Positions 53,999 through 63,033 of a DNA stretch of 64,000 bases are shown here, piece after piece. The stretch comes from Labrys wisconsinensis (GTDB lineage: Bacteria > Pseudomonadota > Alphaproteobacteria > Rhizobiales > Labraceae): NCBI RefSeq assembly GCF_030814995.1, contig NZ_JAUSVX010000004.1:248001-312000 (forward strand), given 5' to 3'. Numbering within the stretch: position 1 is the stretch's first letter; each line of letters opens with the position of its first letter. A program made the translations under genes and the position numbers. The notes beneath the pieces are model-generated. The model did not search any database, was not told where the DNA came from, and was given only the letters and a program-made list of their open reading frames with translations.

Positions 53999-54567
53999 CT
54001 ACAGCAGCTCCGCCATCTGGCGCAGATGGGATGTGGTCTGGACAAGTTCTGCACGCAAGAGAACATCCAGATAGTCGTCGACCGTTTTTGGTGGATGCTT
54101 GAGGCTGGCTCTCTGGCGCCGTGCCGCCGCGACGACCTGCTCCGGCGCCACATCGAAAAGATGCGCAATGAACGCGTCCGGATGCTGGGCCTCGATACTG
54201 AAGGGATCGAGTGCGGCTTTCGGAAAATCCCTGAGATTGTAAGTGATGATCACGCTGGCACCAGCACGAATGGCTGCGGCGAGAACGTGCCGATCATCTG
54301 GATCCGGCAGCACCAGAGTTTCGATCAAAGGCTCGTAGCCCGAGACGACTGCGTCCCGGACATGTGCGTCCATGAGCTGACGAGTCCGGTCGAGCTGCGC
54401 TGCGGTCAGGTCCGGCCGATCCCTAAGGACGTTGCGGATCCATTCAGCATAGATCGCCTTGGTCCATCGCGCCCGAACAGGTCCGTCAGCGCCAGATGCA
54501 TCAGAAAATCCCGCAAGGGAGCGGGGTAAAGGACGCAGGCATCATAGATCGCGGTGAAATCTGCCAA
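53999..54567 (-). pseudogene. PIN-domain toxin, frameshifted
   Basis: From a TTG at 54567 the frame reads ADFTAIYDACVLYPAPLRDF with the first PIN aspartate. After DLF it breaks near 54471-54476; in the next frame it continues ARWTKAIYAEWIRNVLRDRP, LIETLVLPDPDDRHVLAAAI and ASVIITYNLRDFP to 53999. One missing base in the CTGTTCGGG stretch would restore the frame. A downstream fragment starting at ATG 54373 is still open but lacks the N-terminal active-site Asp. It is either a real inactivating mutation or a sequencing error. Confidence 0.7.
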
Positions 54568-54570
54568 GCA

Positions 54571-55035
54571 TCAGTATCCCAGATTTAATTTTTGGGCTTC
54601 CTCGGCCAATTCATCAAGCGCCTGAAGGCGCGCTGCATCTGTCTTTCGCTTGTAAGCGAGCAGATCCCTGAACAACACACGTCGATGCGTTCCGACCTTG
54701 CGGAATGCGATCTCACCCTTTTCGAGCAAGGCGATCAGGAAGGGACGCGAAACATTCAAATGCTCGGCGGCCTGCTGGGTCGTGAGTTCGGCGTGAAACG
54801 GCATCAGGATTACCGGATTGCCCTGAGCCATTTGCGTCAGCATCTCGAGCAGCAAACGCGCAGCCCCGATCGGCAATACGACCATTTCAGTTTGATCCGC
54901 ATCGCTCATGGCCAGATTCACGACGTCCCCGCCGGCAAGATGACGCGAAAGCACGCGGCTCGACTCGCGGGCCAGTGTCACATCCTGCTCCGAGGGAACA
55001 ACTGCCTTCTGGGTCACCAACAGCGCGCGCGTCAT
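54571..55035 (-). CDS. Excisionase-type helix-turn-helix antitoxin of the PIN module
   Basis: The 154-residue protein has a MerR/excisionase-like helix-turn-helix ELTTQQAAEHLNVSRPFLIA then LLEKGEIAFRKVGTHRRV, and a C-terminal KTDAARLQALDELAEEAQKL. It immediately precedes the PIN toxin, the usual order for this module. The antitoxin is intact while the toxin is frameshifted. Confidence 0.82.
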   Translation of the reverse strand: MTRALLVTQKAVVPSEQDVTLARESSRVLSRHLAGGDVVNLAMSDADQTEMVVLPIGAARLLLEMLTQMAQGNPVILMPFHAELTTQQAAEHLNVSRPFLIALLEKGEIAFRKVGTHRRVLFRDLLAYKRKTDAARLQALDELAEEAQKLNLGY

Positions 55036-55267
55036 AGGGGGTAATCTCCCGGTGAACAGCTCCAGGGCTCATATAGCTGTCAATCGAAATAATCGCAACA
55101 AACGAAATAATTGAATGTCGAAGGCGGCCTTCCCTGATGCAGATCAAGCCGTATCTCGCGTAGTTCCTTTAAGCGTGAGGAGCGCGATCTCAAGGCGCTC
55201 TCCCTTAAGCCGTCGCAGTTATGGCTATGCTGCCTGAGAACGCTCTCGCTCATTCAGGTCGATAGCA

Positions 55268-57724
55268 ATGATGGCGGACCGCGGAGAAGACGAAGAGATC
55301 GCCCGTGTTCGAGCCCGGCTCGCGTCGCTGGACGCTGAACGGGCGGAGCTCTCGACCACGCTGGGTGAGTTCGAGCACCGGCGGGCGTCACGCGTGCGTG
55401 CCGATCATCATTCGGTGTTGGCCGCGAATGCGCCAACCGTAACCGCAACGTCTTCGACGACAGACAAGGTGGCGCTCTTTCGTCGCCTGTTCGTTGGTCG
55501 CGCCGACGTATTCCCTATGCGCTGGGAGAACCGAAAGACGGGGCGATCGGGCTATGCCCCCGCCTGTGCCAACGAGTGGGTCAAGGGCATATGCGACAAG
55601 CCGCAAGTCAAATGCGGAGAATGCCCCAATCAAGCCTTCATCCCGGTCTCGGATGAGATCATCGAAAAGCATCTTCGCGGCAGCGACAATCTGCGATCTT
55701 CTGCGGCAGACTTCGTTGCCGGTGTCTATCCGTTGATGGCCGACGAGACCTGCTGGTTCCTGGCGGCCGACTTCGACAAGGCAAGCTGGGCCGCCGATGC
55801 ATCGGCCATGATCGAAACGTGTCACGCAAAAGGGGTTCCCGCAGCCCTCGAACGATCTCGCTCCGGGAATGGTGGTCACGTCTGGATCTTCTTCTCCGAG
55901 CCGATTGCGGCGCGCACCGCCCGTCAGCTTGGGGCGGCGATCTTGACGGAGACGATGGAGCACCGCCCGGAGATCGGTTTCGCCTCCTATGACCGTCTCT
56001 TTCCAAGCCAGGATACGATGCCGATTGGTGGCTTCGGCAATCTGATCGCTATGCCTCTGCAGCGGAGGGCGCGAGATCACGGGAACAGTGTGTTCGTCGA
56101 CAAGGACCTGCGTCCATACGACGATCAATGGGCGTTCCTGTCGTCACTGCCGAGGCTCTCGGTCGATACCGCATCGCGGATCGTCGCCGATGCCGAGTTG
56201 TGCGGCTTGGTGCTGGGCGTCCGAATGCCGGTCGAAGACGAGAACGCGGACGAACCATGGCGCATGACGCCCTCGCGACGCCGCGAGCCGGAGCCGATCG
56301 ATGCTTCCTTGCCTGGCAAGGTTGGTGTCGTCATCGCCGATCAAGTCTATATCGATCGAACCGGGCTGCCTTCCGCGATGACGGCACGGCTCATCCGGGT
56401 AGCTGCTTTCCAGAATCCCGAATTCTATCGCGCGCAATCCATGCGACTGCCGACCTTCGGCAAACCGCGGATCGTCTCTTGTGCCGAACTTCATGCGCGG
56501 CATGTCGCGCTTCCTCGCGGTTGCCTCGACGAAGCCGTCGAACTGATCCGAGCCCATCGCGCCGAAGTCACGGTGCAGGACCACAGAATGACAGGCAGCC
56601 CGCTGCCCAGTGCGGTGAGCTTCCAGGGAGTGCTGAGCGGTCGGCAGATCGAGGCGTTCGACGCTCTCGCAACGCAGGACCATGGTGTCCTGGCCGCCAC
56701 GACGGCTTTCGGCAAAACGGTCGTGGCGATTGCGCTCATCGCCCAGAGGGCACGCAATACCCTCGTTCTCGTCCATCGCCTTGAACTGCTCACCCAATGG
56801 GTCGAGCGTCTCAAGACGTTCCTCGATATCGATCCGAAGGATATCGGCATTATCGGTGGCGGTCGTCGCAAGCCGACAGGCACCATCGATATCGCTCTGA
56901 TCCAGAGCCTCGTGCGTCGTGGCGAAGTCTCGGATCTGGTGGCGGACTATGGCCATCTCGTTGTTGACGAGTGTCACCATCTTTCGGCGGCGAGTTTCGA
57001 GCTGGTGGCGAGGCGGGCGAAGGCGCGATATGTCCTGGGACTATCCGCGACGGTCGCCCGCAAGGATGGCCATCACCCCATCATTTTCATGCAATGTGGC
57101 CCAGTCCGACACAGGGTCGATGCTCGGGCTCAGGCGGCCGAGCGGGGCATGACGCATCGTGCCCGGCATCGATCGACAAATTTCCGGTTGCCGTCGCCTT
57201 TGGCTGCTTCGGAGCGGCCTCCCATGCCGGCTGTCTATGCAGCCCTCGCCCAGGACGGCCCCCGCAACGATCTGATTTTCGACGACGTGCTGAAGGCGCT
57301 GGAAGCAAAGCGCTCGCCGGTCGTGCTGACGGAGCGTCGGGACCATCTCGAACTTCTCCAAGACCGCTTCTCGCGTTTCGTGCGCAATCTCGTTGTCCTG
57401 CGGGGTGGCATGTCGGCCGCCGAACGCAAGGCATCCGAGGCGGCCCTCCAAGTCTCCGATGACCGGGAACGGCTGATCCTGGCGACGGGGCGCTATATTG
57501 GCGAGGGGTTCGATGATCGCAGGCTCGACACGCTCTTCCTCACGATGCCCATCTCCTGGAAAGGCACCCTGGCTCAGTATGTTGGCCGGCTCCATCGCCA
57601 GCATGAAGGAAAAACGGAGGTTCTCGTCGTCGATTACGTCGACGAGGCTGTGCCGTTGCTGGCGCGCATGGCGGCAAAGCGCCGAACCGGATATCGAGCG
57701 CTCGGCTATACGATCGAAGAGTGA
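55268..57724 (+). CDS. Primase-helicase resembling the TOTE conflict-system AEP primase fused to an SF2 helicase
   Basis: The 818-residue protein starts with a short coiled coil (about 5-45), then an archaeo-eukaryotic primase-like domain (about 70-310): a Cys cluster in NEWVKGICDKPQVKCGECPN, the metal-binding pair in WFLAADFDKASWAADASAMI, SGNGGHVWIFFSEP, FGNLIAMPLQRRARDHGNSV and FVDKDLRPYDDQWAFLSSLP. The second half (about 450-800) is a helicase with ATTAFGKTVVAIALIAQRAR (Walker A), VVDECHHLS (motif II), LSATVARKDG (III) and AQYVGRLHRQHEGKTEVLVV (VI). Proteins like this occur in phage-conflict loci. A LexA-like site and an HD gene follow. Confidence 0.8.
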   Translation: MMADRGEDEEIARVRARLASLDAERAELSTTLGEFEHRRASRVRADHHSVLAANAPTVTATSSTTDKVALFRRLFVGRADVFPMRWENRKTGRSGYAPACANEWVKGICDKPQVKCGECPNQAFIPVSDEIIEKHLRGSDNLRSSAADFVAGVYPLMADETCWFLAADFDKASWAADASAMIETCHAKGVPAALERSRSGNGGHVWIFFSEPIAARTARQLGAAILTETMEHRPEIGFASYDRLFPSQDTMPIGGFGNLIAMPLQRRARDHGNSVFVDKDLRPYDDQWAFLSSLPRLSVDTASRIVADAELCGLVLGVRMPVEDENADEPWRMTPSRRREPEPIDASLPGKVGVVIADQVYIDRTGLPSAMTARLIRVAAFQNPEFYRAQSMRLPTFGKPRIVSCAELHARHVALPRGCLDEAVELIRAHRAEVTVQDHRMTGSPLPSAVSFQGVLSGRQIEAFDALATQDHGVLAATTAFGKTVVAIALIAQRARNTLVLVHRLELLTQWVERLKTFLDIDPKDIGIIGGGRRKPTGTIDIALIQSLVRRGEVSDLVADYGHLVVDECHHLSAASFELVARRAKARYVLGLSATVARKDGHHPIIFMQCGPVRHRVDARAQAAERGMTHRARHRSTNFRLPSPLAASERPPMPAVYAALAQDGPRNDLIFDDVLKALEAKRSPVVLTERRDHLELLQDRFSRFVRNLVVLRGGMSAAERKASEAALQVSDDRERLILATGRYIGEGFDDRRLDTLFLTMPISWKGTLAQYVGRLHRQHEGKTEVLVVDYVDEAVPLLARMAAKRRTGYRALGYTIEE

Positions 57725-57808
57725 GGCGGCGTAAATGCGGCATGTGGGCGCGAGGGATGGCGCGCAGCCCCGGACACCTCGATTTGAGTTGCCTTTCTGA
57801 ATTTTTTA

Positions 57809-57823
57809 GAACAAATAGAGAAC
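57809..57823. promoter_or_regulatory. LexA-like site between the primase-helicase and the HD gene
   Basis: GAACAAATAGAGAAC has the exact GAAC-N7-GAAC spacing of an alphaproteobacterial LexA box and differs from the imuA box at one spacer base (AAATAGA against AAAGAGA). It lies 62 bases upstream of the HD gene. Because the site is directional, orientation relative to the downstream gene is reversed compared with imuA. Confidence 0.6.
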
Positions 57824-57884
57824 ATGATGGGTGGAGTCCGCAGAGCGTTGCTGGTCGAATCGAACCCATCAAGTGGAAATGAGC

Positions 57885-59285
57885 ATGAAGATTCAGCGCA
57901 TTCGCGATCCGCTTCACAATCTCATCGAGTTCCGGCACGACGATGAGCTGGAGCGTGCTCTCTGGCAGGTGTTGGAATCGCGGCCTTTCCAGCGTCTGCG
58001 CCGGGTTAAGCAACTGGGTTTTTCCGACCTGGTCTACCCCGGTGCCAGCCATTCCCGCTTCGCTCACAGCGTCGGCGTATTCCATACCGCTCGACGCCTC
58101 ATGGAAGTCGTTCGCAAGCATGTCGGGCACCGCCAGGAAACGCGAGAGAACCTGGCCTTGGCGGCCGCATTGGTCCACGACCTCGGTCATGGAGCCTTCA
58201 GCCATGCCTTCGAGAAAGTCGGAGAGAGGCTGCAGCTGAAGCTCGCCGATCATGAGCATATGAGCGACCGGCTGATCCGCAGCGGTGAAGTCGCCGGTCT
58301 CCTCAACACGATGGGAAGCGGTTTCGCCAGCGATGTCGCTGACATCATCAAGAAGGAAGGCAGAAAAAGCGTCCACAACGCCGTGGTGTCGAGCCAGTTC
58401 GATGCTGATAGGCTGGACTATATGCGCCGTGACCGACTGATGACCGGCACGCAGCACGCCGCCATAGATTTCGAATGGCTCGTCGCCAACCTCGATCTCG
58501 CCGAGGTGCCGGTCGGAGTCGACGACAGCGGGGTCGGCACCATCGAGACCTTTGTCATCGGTCCGAAGGCCATCCACGCGACGGAAGCCTTCGTCCTCGG
58601 TCTCTTTCAGCTCTATCCTACCGTTTATCTTCACAAGACGACTCGTGGGATCGAAAAGCTCTTCGCGGAGTTGCTGGTGCGGATCGTATCGCTCGCGAGG
58701 AATGCCTCGGCGACGGCGACCGGGTTGCCCGTGCGGCATCCTCTCATCCTTTTTGCGCAGTCGCCGGACGACATCGAGACTGCCTTGTGCCTCGACGACA
58801 CCGTCGTCTGGGGTGGCCTGTCTCTCATGGTGGACGCGAAGGACCCCGTGATCAGCCAGCTGGCCACCCGACTGCGCGACCGCAAGCTCTACAAGTGCAT
58901 CGATATCCGGGCCCGCGTCGCGCATGCCTTCAACCCGGCCAGCGATAGCGCGCCCGAACTCGTTGCAGCCATCGACCGATGTTGTGCCCGCATCGATGAA
59001 AAACTGAAGGGCTGGATTGATGGTGATAAGTCGGTCATCCCGCGTCTTCTGATCGATGAGGCAGAGCGTTCGCCCTACAAGACAGCGGGTGGGTCGACGG
59101 GGCCGACGGAACAGATCAATGTTCGAACGGACGGAGGCGCGACCGTGGACCTGAAGCAACGTTCGCGCGTGGTTGCCGCCCTGACGACATTCAAGTTGTT
59201 TCGAGCCTACTATGGCGCGGAGGACGAATCGGCACGCCAAATGGTCGAAGGGATCATCTCGGGGGAGATCGCAGCATGTCGATGA
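57885..59285 (+). CDS. HD-domain phosphohydrolase (dGTPase/SAMHD1-like)
   Basis: The 466-residue protein reads KIQRIRDPLHNLIEFRHDDE, SRPFQRLRRVKQLGFSDLVY, ASHSRFAHSVGVFHTARRLM, then LVHDLGHGAFSHAFEKVGER (HD metal pair) and SQFDADRLDYMRRDRLMTGT. This is the order of motifs in dNTP triphosphohydrolases related to SAMHD1. Depleting dNTPs is a known antiphage strategy for this family. ATG 57885 has GGAA six bases upstream. It overlaps the next gene by ten bases. Confidence 0.88.
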   Translation: MKIQRIRDPLHNLIEFRHDDELERALWQVLESRPFQRLRRVKQLGFSDLVYPGASHSRFAHSVGVFHTARRLMEVVRKHVGHRQETRENLALAAALVHDLGHGAFSHAFEKVGERLQLKLADHEHMSDRLIRSGEVAGLLNTMGSGFASDVADIIKKEGRKSVHNAVVSSQFDADRLDYMRRDRLMTGTQHAAIDFEWLVANLDLAEVPVGVDDSGVGTIETFVIGPKAIHATEAFVLGLFQLYPTVYLHKTTRGIEKLFAELLVRIVSLARNASATATGLPVRHPLILFAQSPDDIETALCLDDTVVWGGLSLMVDAKDPVISQLATRLRDRKLYKCIDIRARVAHAFNPASDSAPELVAAIDRCCARIDEKLKGWIDGDKSVIPRLLIDEAERSPYKTAGGSTGPTEQINVRTDGGATVDLKQRSRVVAALTTFKLFRAYYGAEDESARQMVEGIISGEIAACR

Positions 59286-59791
59286 GCGACGCCTGCAAGG
59301 TCGTGGATATCGTCAGGGATGCCGGCGGTCGCGTCGTCGGCCGGACGCGGCTGCAAAAGATCGCCTATCTCCTGACGGTCGCCGGGCTCGAGACCGGGCT
59401 TTCCTTCACCTACAAGCACTATGGACCGTTCAGCGAGAATGTCGCGACGGGCGCACGCCACGCTCATCTCCTCGGCCGTCTCGGCGAGACGGAGGCACAG
59501 GCGAGCTGGGGAGGGACCTATTCCATCTACGATGTGACAGCCCCTATCCCTCCCGAGACGCCCGCTGCGCGCCGACAGCTTGCCGGGCTGGCCGCAAGCG
59601 CCGATGCGATCGAGCTCGAACTCGCCGCGACTGCGGTCTTCCTGGCCGATGACGGATTCGACAGGCCGTGGGAAGAGACCGTGCGTCGCAAGCCGGAAAA
59701 GGCCGGGGACGGGCGGATCGAGCGGGCGAAGGATTTGCTGGAGCGGCTGAGGGAGATCGACACGCCTATCCGGCTGCCCGAGCTCGGCTGA
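59276..59791 (+). CDS. Small protein coupled to the HD phosphohydrolase
   Basis: The 171-residue protein begins MSMSDACKVVDIVRDAGGRV, then GRTRLQKIAYLLTVAGLETG, FTYKHYGPFSENVATGARHA. This resembles small helical proteins that act as antitoxins or chaperones in conflict loci, with the G[RK]..LQK..YL motif. Its start overlaps the end of the HD gene, so the two are made together. No enzymatic motif is visible. ATG 59282 is an alternative start. Confidence 0.65.
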   Translation: MSMSDACKVVDIVRDAGGRVVGRTRLQKIAYLLTVAGLETGLSFTYKHYGPFSENVATGARHAHLLGRLGETEAQASWGGTYSIYDVTAPIPPETPAARRQLAGLAASADAIELELAATAVFLADDGFDRPWEETVRRKPEKAGDGRIERAKDLLERLREIDTPIRLPELG

Positions 59792-59894
59792 AGTCCGATT
59801 GATCGGCTCCGAGCGATTGACGATCCGCCTGTGACGGGGAATCGTGACTCGCGCGAACGCTGAGTTCGCCCTCGATAGTCCCGGGAGACGGCGA

Positions 59895-60122
59895 ATGGAC
59901 ATCGACAACGACCGGATCGACGACGCCGTGCTGGCGCTGCTCTATCTCACGCTGCACGACGGCAATCGCGCCTGGAAAGGCTATGACTGGGACGTGATGA
60001 ACCGGCTGCACGAGAAGGGCCTGATCTACGACCCCGTCGGCAAGGCCAAATCCGTTGTCCTGACACAGGAGGGAATGGCCGCCTCGGAACGGCTGTTCCA
60101 TGCGATGTTCGCCAAGGCCTGA
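59895..60122 (+). CDS. DUF6429-like small protein
   Basis: The 75-residue acidic protein reads DNDRIDDAVLALLYLTLHDG, WKGYDWDVMNRLHEKGLIYD, GKAKSVVLTQEGMAASERLF, a compact winged-helix-like pattern seen in the uncharacterised DUF6429 family. ATG 59895 has GGGAGA upstream. It lies about 100 bases after the small HD partner and may belong to the same unit. Confidence 0.7.
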   Translation: MDIDNDRIDDAVLALLYLTLHDGNRAWKGYDWDVMNRLHEKGLIYDPVGKAKSVVLTQEGMAASERLFHAMFAKA

Positions 60123-60166
60123 CTGCGGCTGCCGCGAGACCAGGCGGAGTGGCGCGACGATCCCGT

Positions 60167-60478
60167 CTAACGCGACAGGATCGCCCACAGGCCGGCGGCG
60201 AGGACCGCCCCGGCGAGGAGGACGAGGGGCAGGAGGCCGCGATCCCGATGGATCGGGATGCCGGCGCTTCGCACCTCTCGCAGGAAGGCGGCGAGCTCCG
60301 CTGGCGAGCCGAAGGCGATGCGCCGTTCCTCCTCGCCGACGATGAGGTCGCAGAACGGGTGGGCGCTGTGCCGGCAGACCACGCATCCCGTCGCCCGGCG
60401 CAGCAGTTCGGGATCGTGGCGGGCCTCGGGCGCGCCGTCGCCCGAGCCATCTTCCCGGTGGCCGGCCGCCCCCGTCAC
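60167..60478 (-). CDS. Small membrane-anchored protein with a Cys-rich motif
   Basis: The 103-residue protein starts at GTG 60478 in this reading, contains RRATGCVVCRHSAHPFCDLI, a possible zinc- or haem-binding CxxC segment, and ends in one transmembrane helix (LLPLVLLAGAVLAAGLWAIL). No family is recognised. It follows the aldehyde dehydrogenase by seven bases. An ATG at 60553 inside the dehydrogenase is also open. Confidence 0.5.
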   Translation of the reverse strand: MTGAAGHREDGSGDGAPEARHDPELLRRATGCVVCRHSAHPFCDLIVGEEERRIAFGSPAELAAFLREVRSAGIPIHRDRGLLPLVLLAGAVLAAGLWAILSR

Positions 60479-60485
60479 GGGATCT

Positions 60486-61907
60486 TCAGGCCTGGCTGAC
60501 GAACTTGGTGGCGAGATAGGCCTGCAGGCCCTCGCTGCCGCCTTCGCTGCCATGGCCGCTGTCCTTGATGCCGCCGAACGGCGTCTCCGGCGCGGCCAGG
60601 CCGAAATGATTGATCGATACCATCCCGGCCTCGATCTCGTCGGCGAGGCGGCCGGCCTGGGCGGTCGAGCCGGTGAAGGCGTAGGAGCCGAGGCCGACAG
60701 GCAGGCGGTTGGCCTCCGCGATCGCCTCGTCCAGCGTCTCGAACCGGTTGACGATCGCCACCGGCCCGAACGGCTCCTCGTTCATGATGCGAGCCGAGGC
60801 CGGCACGTCCGCCAGCACGGTCGGCGCGTAGAAGAAGCCCTGGTTGCCGATGCGCCGCCCACCGGTCAGCAGCCTGGCGCCCTTCTCCGTCGCGTCGCGG
60901 ACCAGGCCGTCGACAGCATCGATGCGCCGGGCATGCGCCAGCGGGCCCATCTGCGTGCCCTCGGCCGCGCCGGCGCCGACGGCGAGGCCTTCGGCAAGGC
61001 CGGCGAAGAGCTCGGCAAAGCGCTCTTGCATCGGAGCCTGCACCAGGAAGCGGGTCGGCGAGGTGCAGATCTGCCCGGCATTGCGGAACTTGATGCCGGC
61101 GCCGAGCCTGGCCACCGCCTCGACGTCGACATCGTCGCAGACGATGAACGGCGCATGGCCGCCGAGCTCCATGGTGGTGCGCTTCAGGTGCTGGCCGGCC
61201 AGCGCGGCGAGATGGCGCCCGACCGGCACGGAACCCGTAAACGACACCTTGCGGATCACCGGGGAGGGGATGAGGTGGGCCGAGATCTCAGCCGGCACGC
61301 CGAAGACGAGGTTGAGCACCCCCGCCGGCACGCCGGCCTCCTCGAAGCAGCGGGCCAGCGCCATGGCGCAGCTCGGCGTCTCCTCCGGCGCTTTGGCGAT
61401 GATCGAGCAGCCGGCGGCCAGCGCCGCGGCGACCTTTCGCACGAGCTGGCCCACCGGGAAGTTCCAGGGGCTGAAGGCCGCGACCGGGCCGACCGGCTCC
61501 GACAATGCGACCTGCCGGGCGCCTGGGATGCGCGCCGGGATGACGCGGCCATAGGCGCGCCGCCCTTCCTCGGCATACCAGTCGATGACGTCGGCGGCCG
61601 CGCCCGCCTCCATGCGCGCCTCGGCGAGCGGCTTGCCTTGCTCGCGGGTGATGGCCTCGGCCAGCGTCTCGGCGCGCTGGCGCACGAGGTCCGCGGCCTT
61701 GCGCAGGATACGCGAGCGCTCATAGGCGGAGACCTTGCGCCAGGCCCGGAAGCCACGCTCGGCGGCCGTCAGCGCCCGGTCGAGATCGGCGGCCTCGGCG
61801 AAGGCGACCTCGCCGATGGCGGCGCCCGTGGCCGGATCGACCACGGTGCCGCGGCGGGCGCCGGACCCGGCGCTCCAGGCGCCGTCGATGAACAGGGAAG
61901 CGGTCAT
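60486..61907 (-). CDS. NAD(P)-dependent aldehyde dehydrogenase (succinate-semialdehyde dehydrogenase type)
   Basis: The 473-residue protein has AAFSPWNFPVGQLVRKVAAA, FTGSVPVGRHLAALAGQHLK, the general base in MELGGHAPFIV and the catalytic cysteine in NAGQICTSPTRFLVQ, the layout of the GabD-like branch. It oxidises a semialdehyde to the acid. It heads towards the Cys-rich small gene and follows a cupin/aldolase/hydrolase cluster, so the physiological substrate may be a semialdehyde released by the aldolase. Confidence 0.9.
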   Translation of the reverse strand: MTASLFIDGAWSAGSGARRGTVVDPATGAAIGEVAFAEAADLDRALTAAERGFRAWRKVSAYERSRILRKAADLVRQRAETLAEAITREQGKPLAEARMEAGAAADVIDWYAEEGRRAYGRVIPARIPGARQVALSEPVGPVAAFSPWNFPVGQLVRKVAAALAAGCSIIAKAPEETPSCAMALARCFEEAGVPAGVLNLVFGVPAEISAHLIPSPVIRKVSFTGSVPVGRHLAALAGQHLKRTTMELGGHAPFIVCDDVDVEAVARLGAGIKFRNAGQICTSPTRFLVQAPMQERFAELFAGLAEGLAVGAGAAEGTQMGPLAHARRIDAVDGLVRDATEKGARLLTGGRRIGNQGFFYAPTVLADVPASARIMNEEPFGPVAIVNRFETLDEAIAEANRLPVGLGSYAFTGSTAQAGRLADEIEAGMVSINHFGLAAPETPFGGIKDSGHGSEGGSEGLQAYLATKFVSQA

Positions 61908-61925
61908 GTGGGAGCTCCGAGGCGA

Positions 61926-62258
61926 TCACGCGTATTCGGGACGGGCCGGCGTGAAGACGTCGAGGTTCAGGGCCGGCTGGTCGCCGACGACCTCGACATA
62001 GTGGACGATGTTGGAGGGGATGAGGGCGACGCCGCCGCCCGTCAGGCGAAGGACCTCGTCGCCGATATGGAAGTCGACCAGGCCCTCGATGATGTAGACG
62101 ATCTGCTCGTGCGGATGGGAATGGGGCAGCGTCTCGTGCCCCGGCCAGAGCCGGTGCAGCGCCAGCGTGGCGCCGGTGCCGGAAAAGGCCTTGCGCTCGA
62201 TGCCGCGGCGCACTGGCGTCCACGCGATGGCATCCCAATCGACCTGATGAACCGGCAT
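61926..62258 (-). CDS. Single-domain cupin protein
   Basis: The 110-residue protein has both cupin motifs: PGHETLPHSHPHEQIVYIIE (metal-binding His pair and Glu) followed by GLVDFHIGD, and GVALIPSNIVHYVEVVGD (third His). It may be an isomerase, decarboxylase or sensor. It lies four bases after the aldolase stop and is cotranscribed with it. Confidence 0.88.
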   Translation of the reverse strand: MPVHQVDWDAIAWTPVRRGIERKAFSGTGATLALHRLWPGHETLPHSHPHEQIVYIIEGLVDFHIGDEVLRLTGGGVALIPSNIVHYVEVVGDQPALNLDVFTPARPEYA

Positions 62259-62262
62259 GTCG

Positions 62263-63033
62263 TCACTCCGTCCTGGATGCGCGCACCATGCGCGCGGCGC
62301 GGCCGGCCTCGGCCAGCAGCAGGCTCTGGTCCGAACCGCAGATGAACAGGCTGATGCCGAGGGCGGCGAAGGCCGCGGCCGCCTCGGGCCTGCCGATGAA
62401 GATCCCGACGGTCCGTCCGTGCCGGCGCCCGGCCGCCGCGACATGGGCGATGGCCTCGCGCAGCGCCGGATCGTCCGGCCCGGCGCAGCCGAGCGACAGG
62501 GCGAGGTCCGCCGGGCCGATCAGCAGCGCGTCGAGACCCTCGACCGCGGCGATGGCGTCGACGGCGCCGAGCGCCTCGGCGTCCTCGATCTGGGCGACGA
62601 GCACGCGCTCGGCATCGGCCCGGGCGCGATAGGTCGCGGCATCCTCGGTGCCGAAGCGGCCGGCCCGCGGCGAGGGCGAGAAGCCCCTCTGGCCGCGGCC
62701 GTATTCGGCGGCGCGCAGCAGCGCTTCGGCGTCCTGCGGCCCACGCACATGCGGCGCCACGATGCCGGCAGCGCCGAGGTCGAGCTGCGCCGCGATCGCG
62801 ACGGGATCGAGGGCGGGGACCCGCGTCAGCAGCGGCAGGCCGACGCCGCGCGCCGCGGCGGCCAGCCGGTCCATCGCCGCAAGGTCGATCGGAGCGTGCT
62901 CGGCGTCCGCCACGGCGAAGTCGAGGCCGGCCAGGCCCAGGAGCTCGGCCTGGTGATGCGCCGGCGTCTTGATGAAGGTCCCGGCGAGGACCTCGCCGGC
63001 CCGGACGCGGGCGCGGAACGAGGCCGCCGTCAC
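62263..63033 (-). CDS. HpcH/HpaI-family aldolase
   Basis: The 256-residue protein is a class II, metal-dependent aldolase: GTFIKTPAHHQAELLGLAGL then DFAVADAEHAPIDLAAMDRL with the catalytic acidic residues, IVAPHVRGPQDAEALLRAAE, VLVAQIEDAEALGAVDAIAA. It cleaves a 2-oxo-4-hydroxy acid to pyruvate and an aldehyde. It overlaps the upstream hydrolase gene by four bases. Confidence 0.9.
   Translation of the reverse strand: MTAASFRARVRAGEVLAGTFIKTPAHHQAELLGLAGLDFAVADAEHAPIDLAAMDRLAAAARGVGLPLLTRVPALDPVAIAAQLDLGAAGIVAPHVRGPQDAEALLRAAEYGRGQRGFSPSPRAGRFGTEDAATYRARADAERVLVAQIEDAEALGAVDAIAAVEGLDALLIGPADLALSLGCAGPDDPALREAIAHVAAAGRRHGRTVGIFIGRPEAAAAFAALGISLFICGSDQSLLLAEAGRAARMVRASRTE

Noticed and set aside
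57540-59240. 566-codon minus-strand frame opposite the HD gene
   Set aside because: It is the antisense shadow of the HD phosphohydrolase, with no motif of its own.
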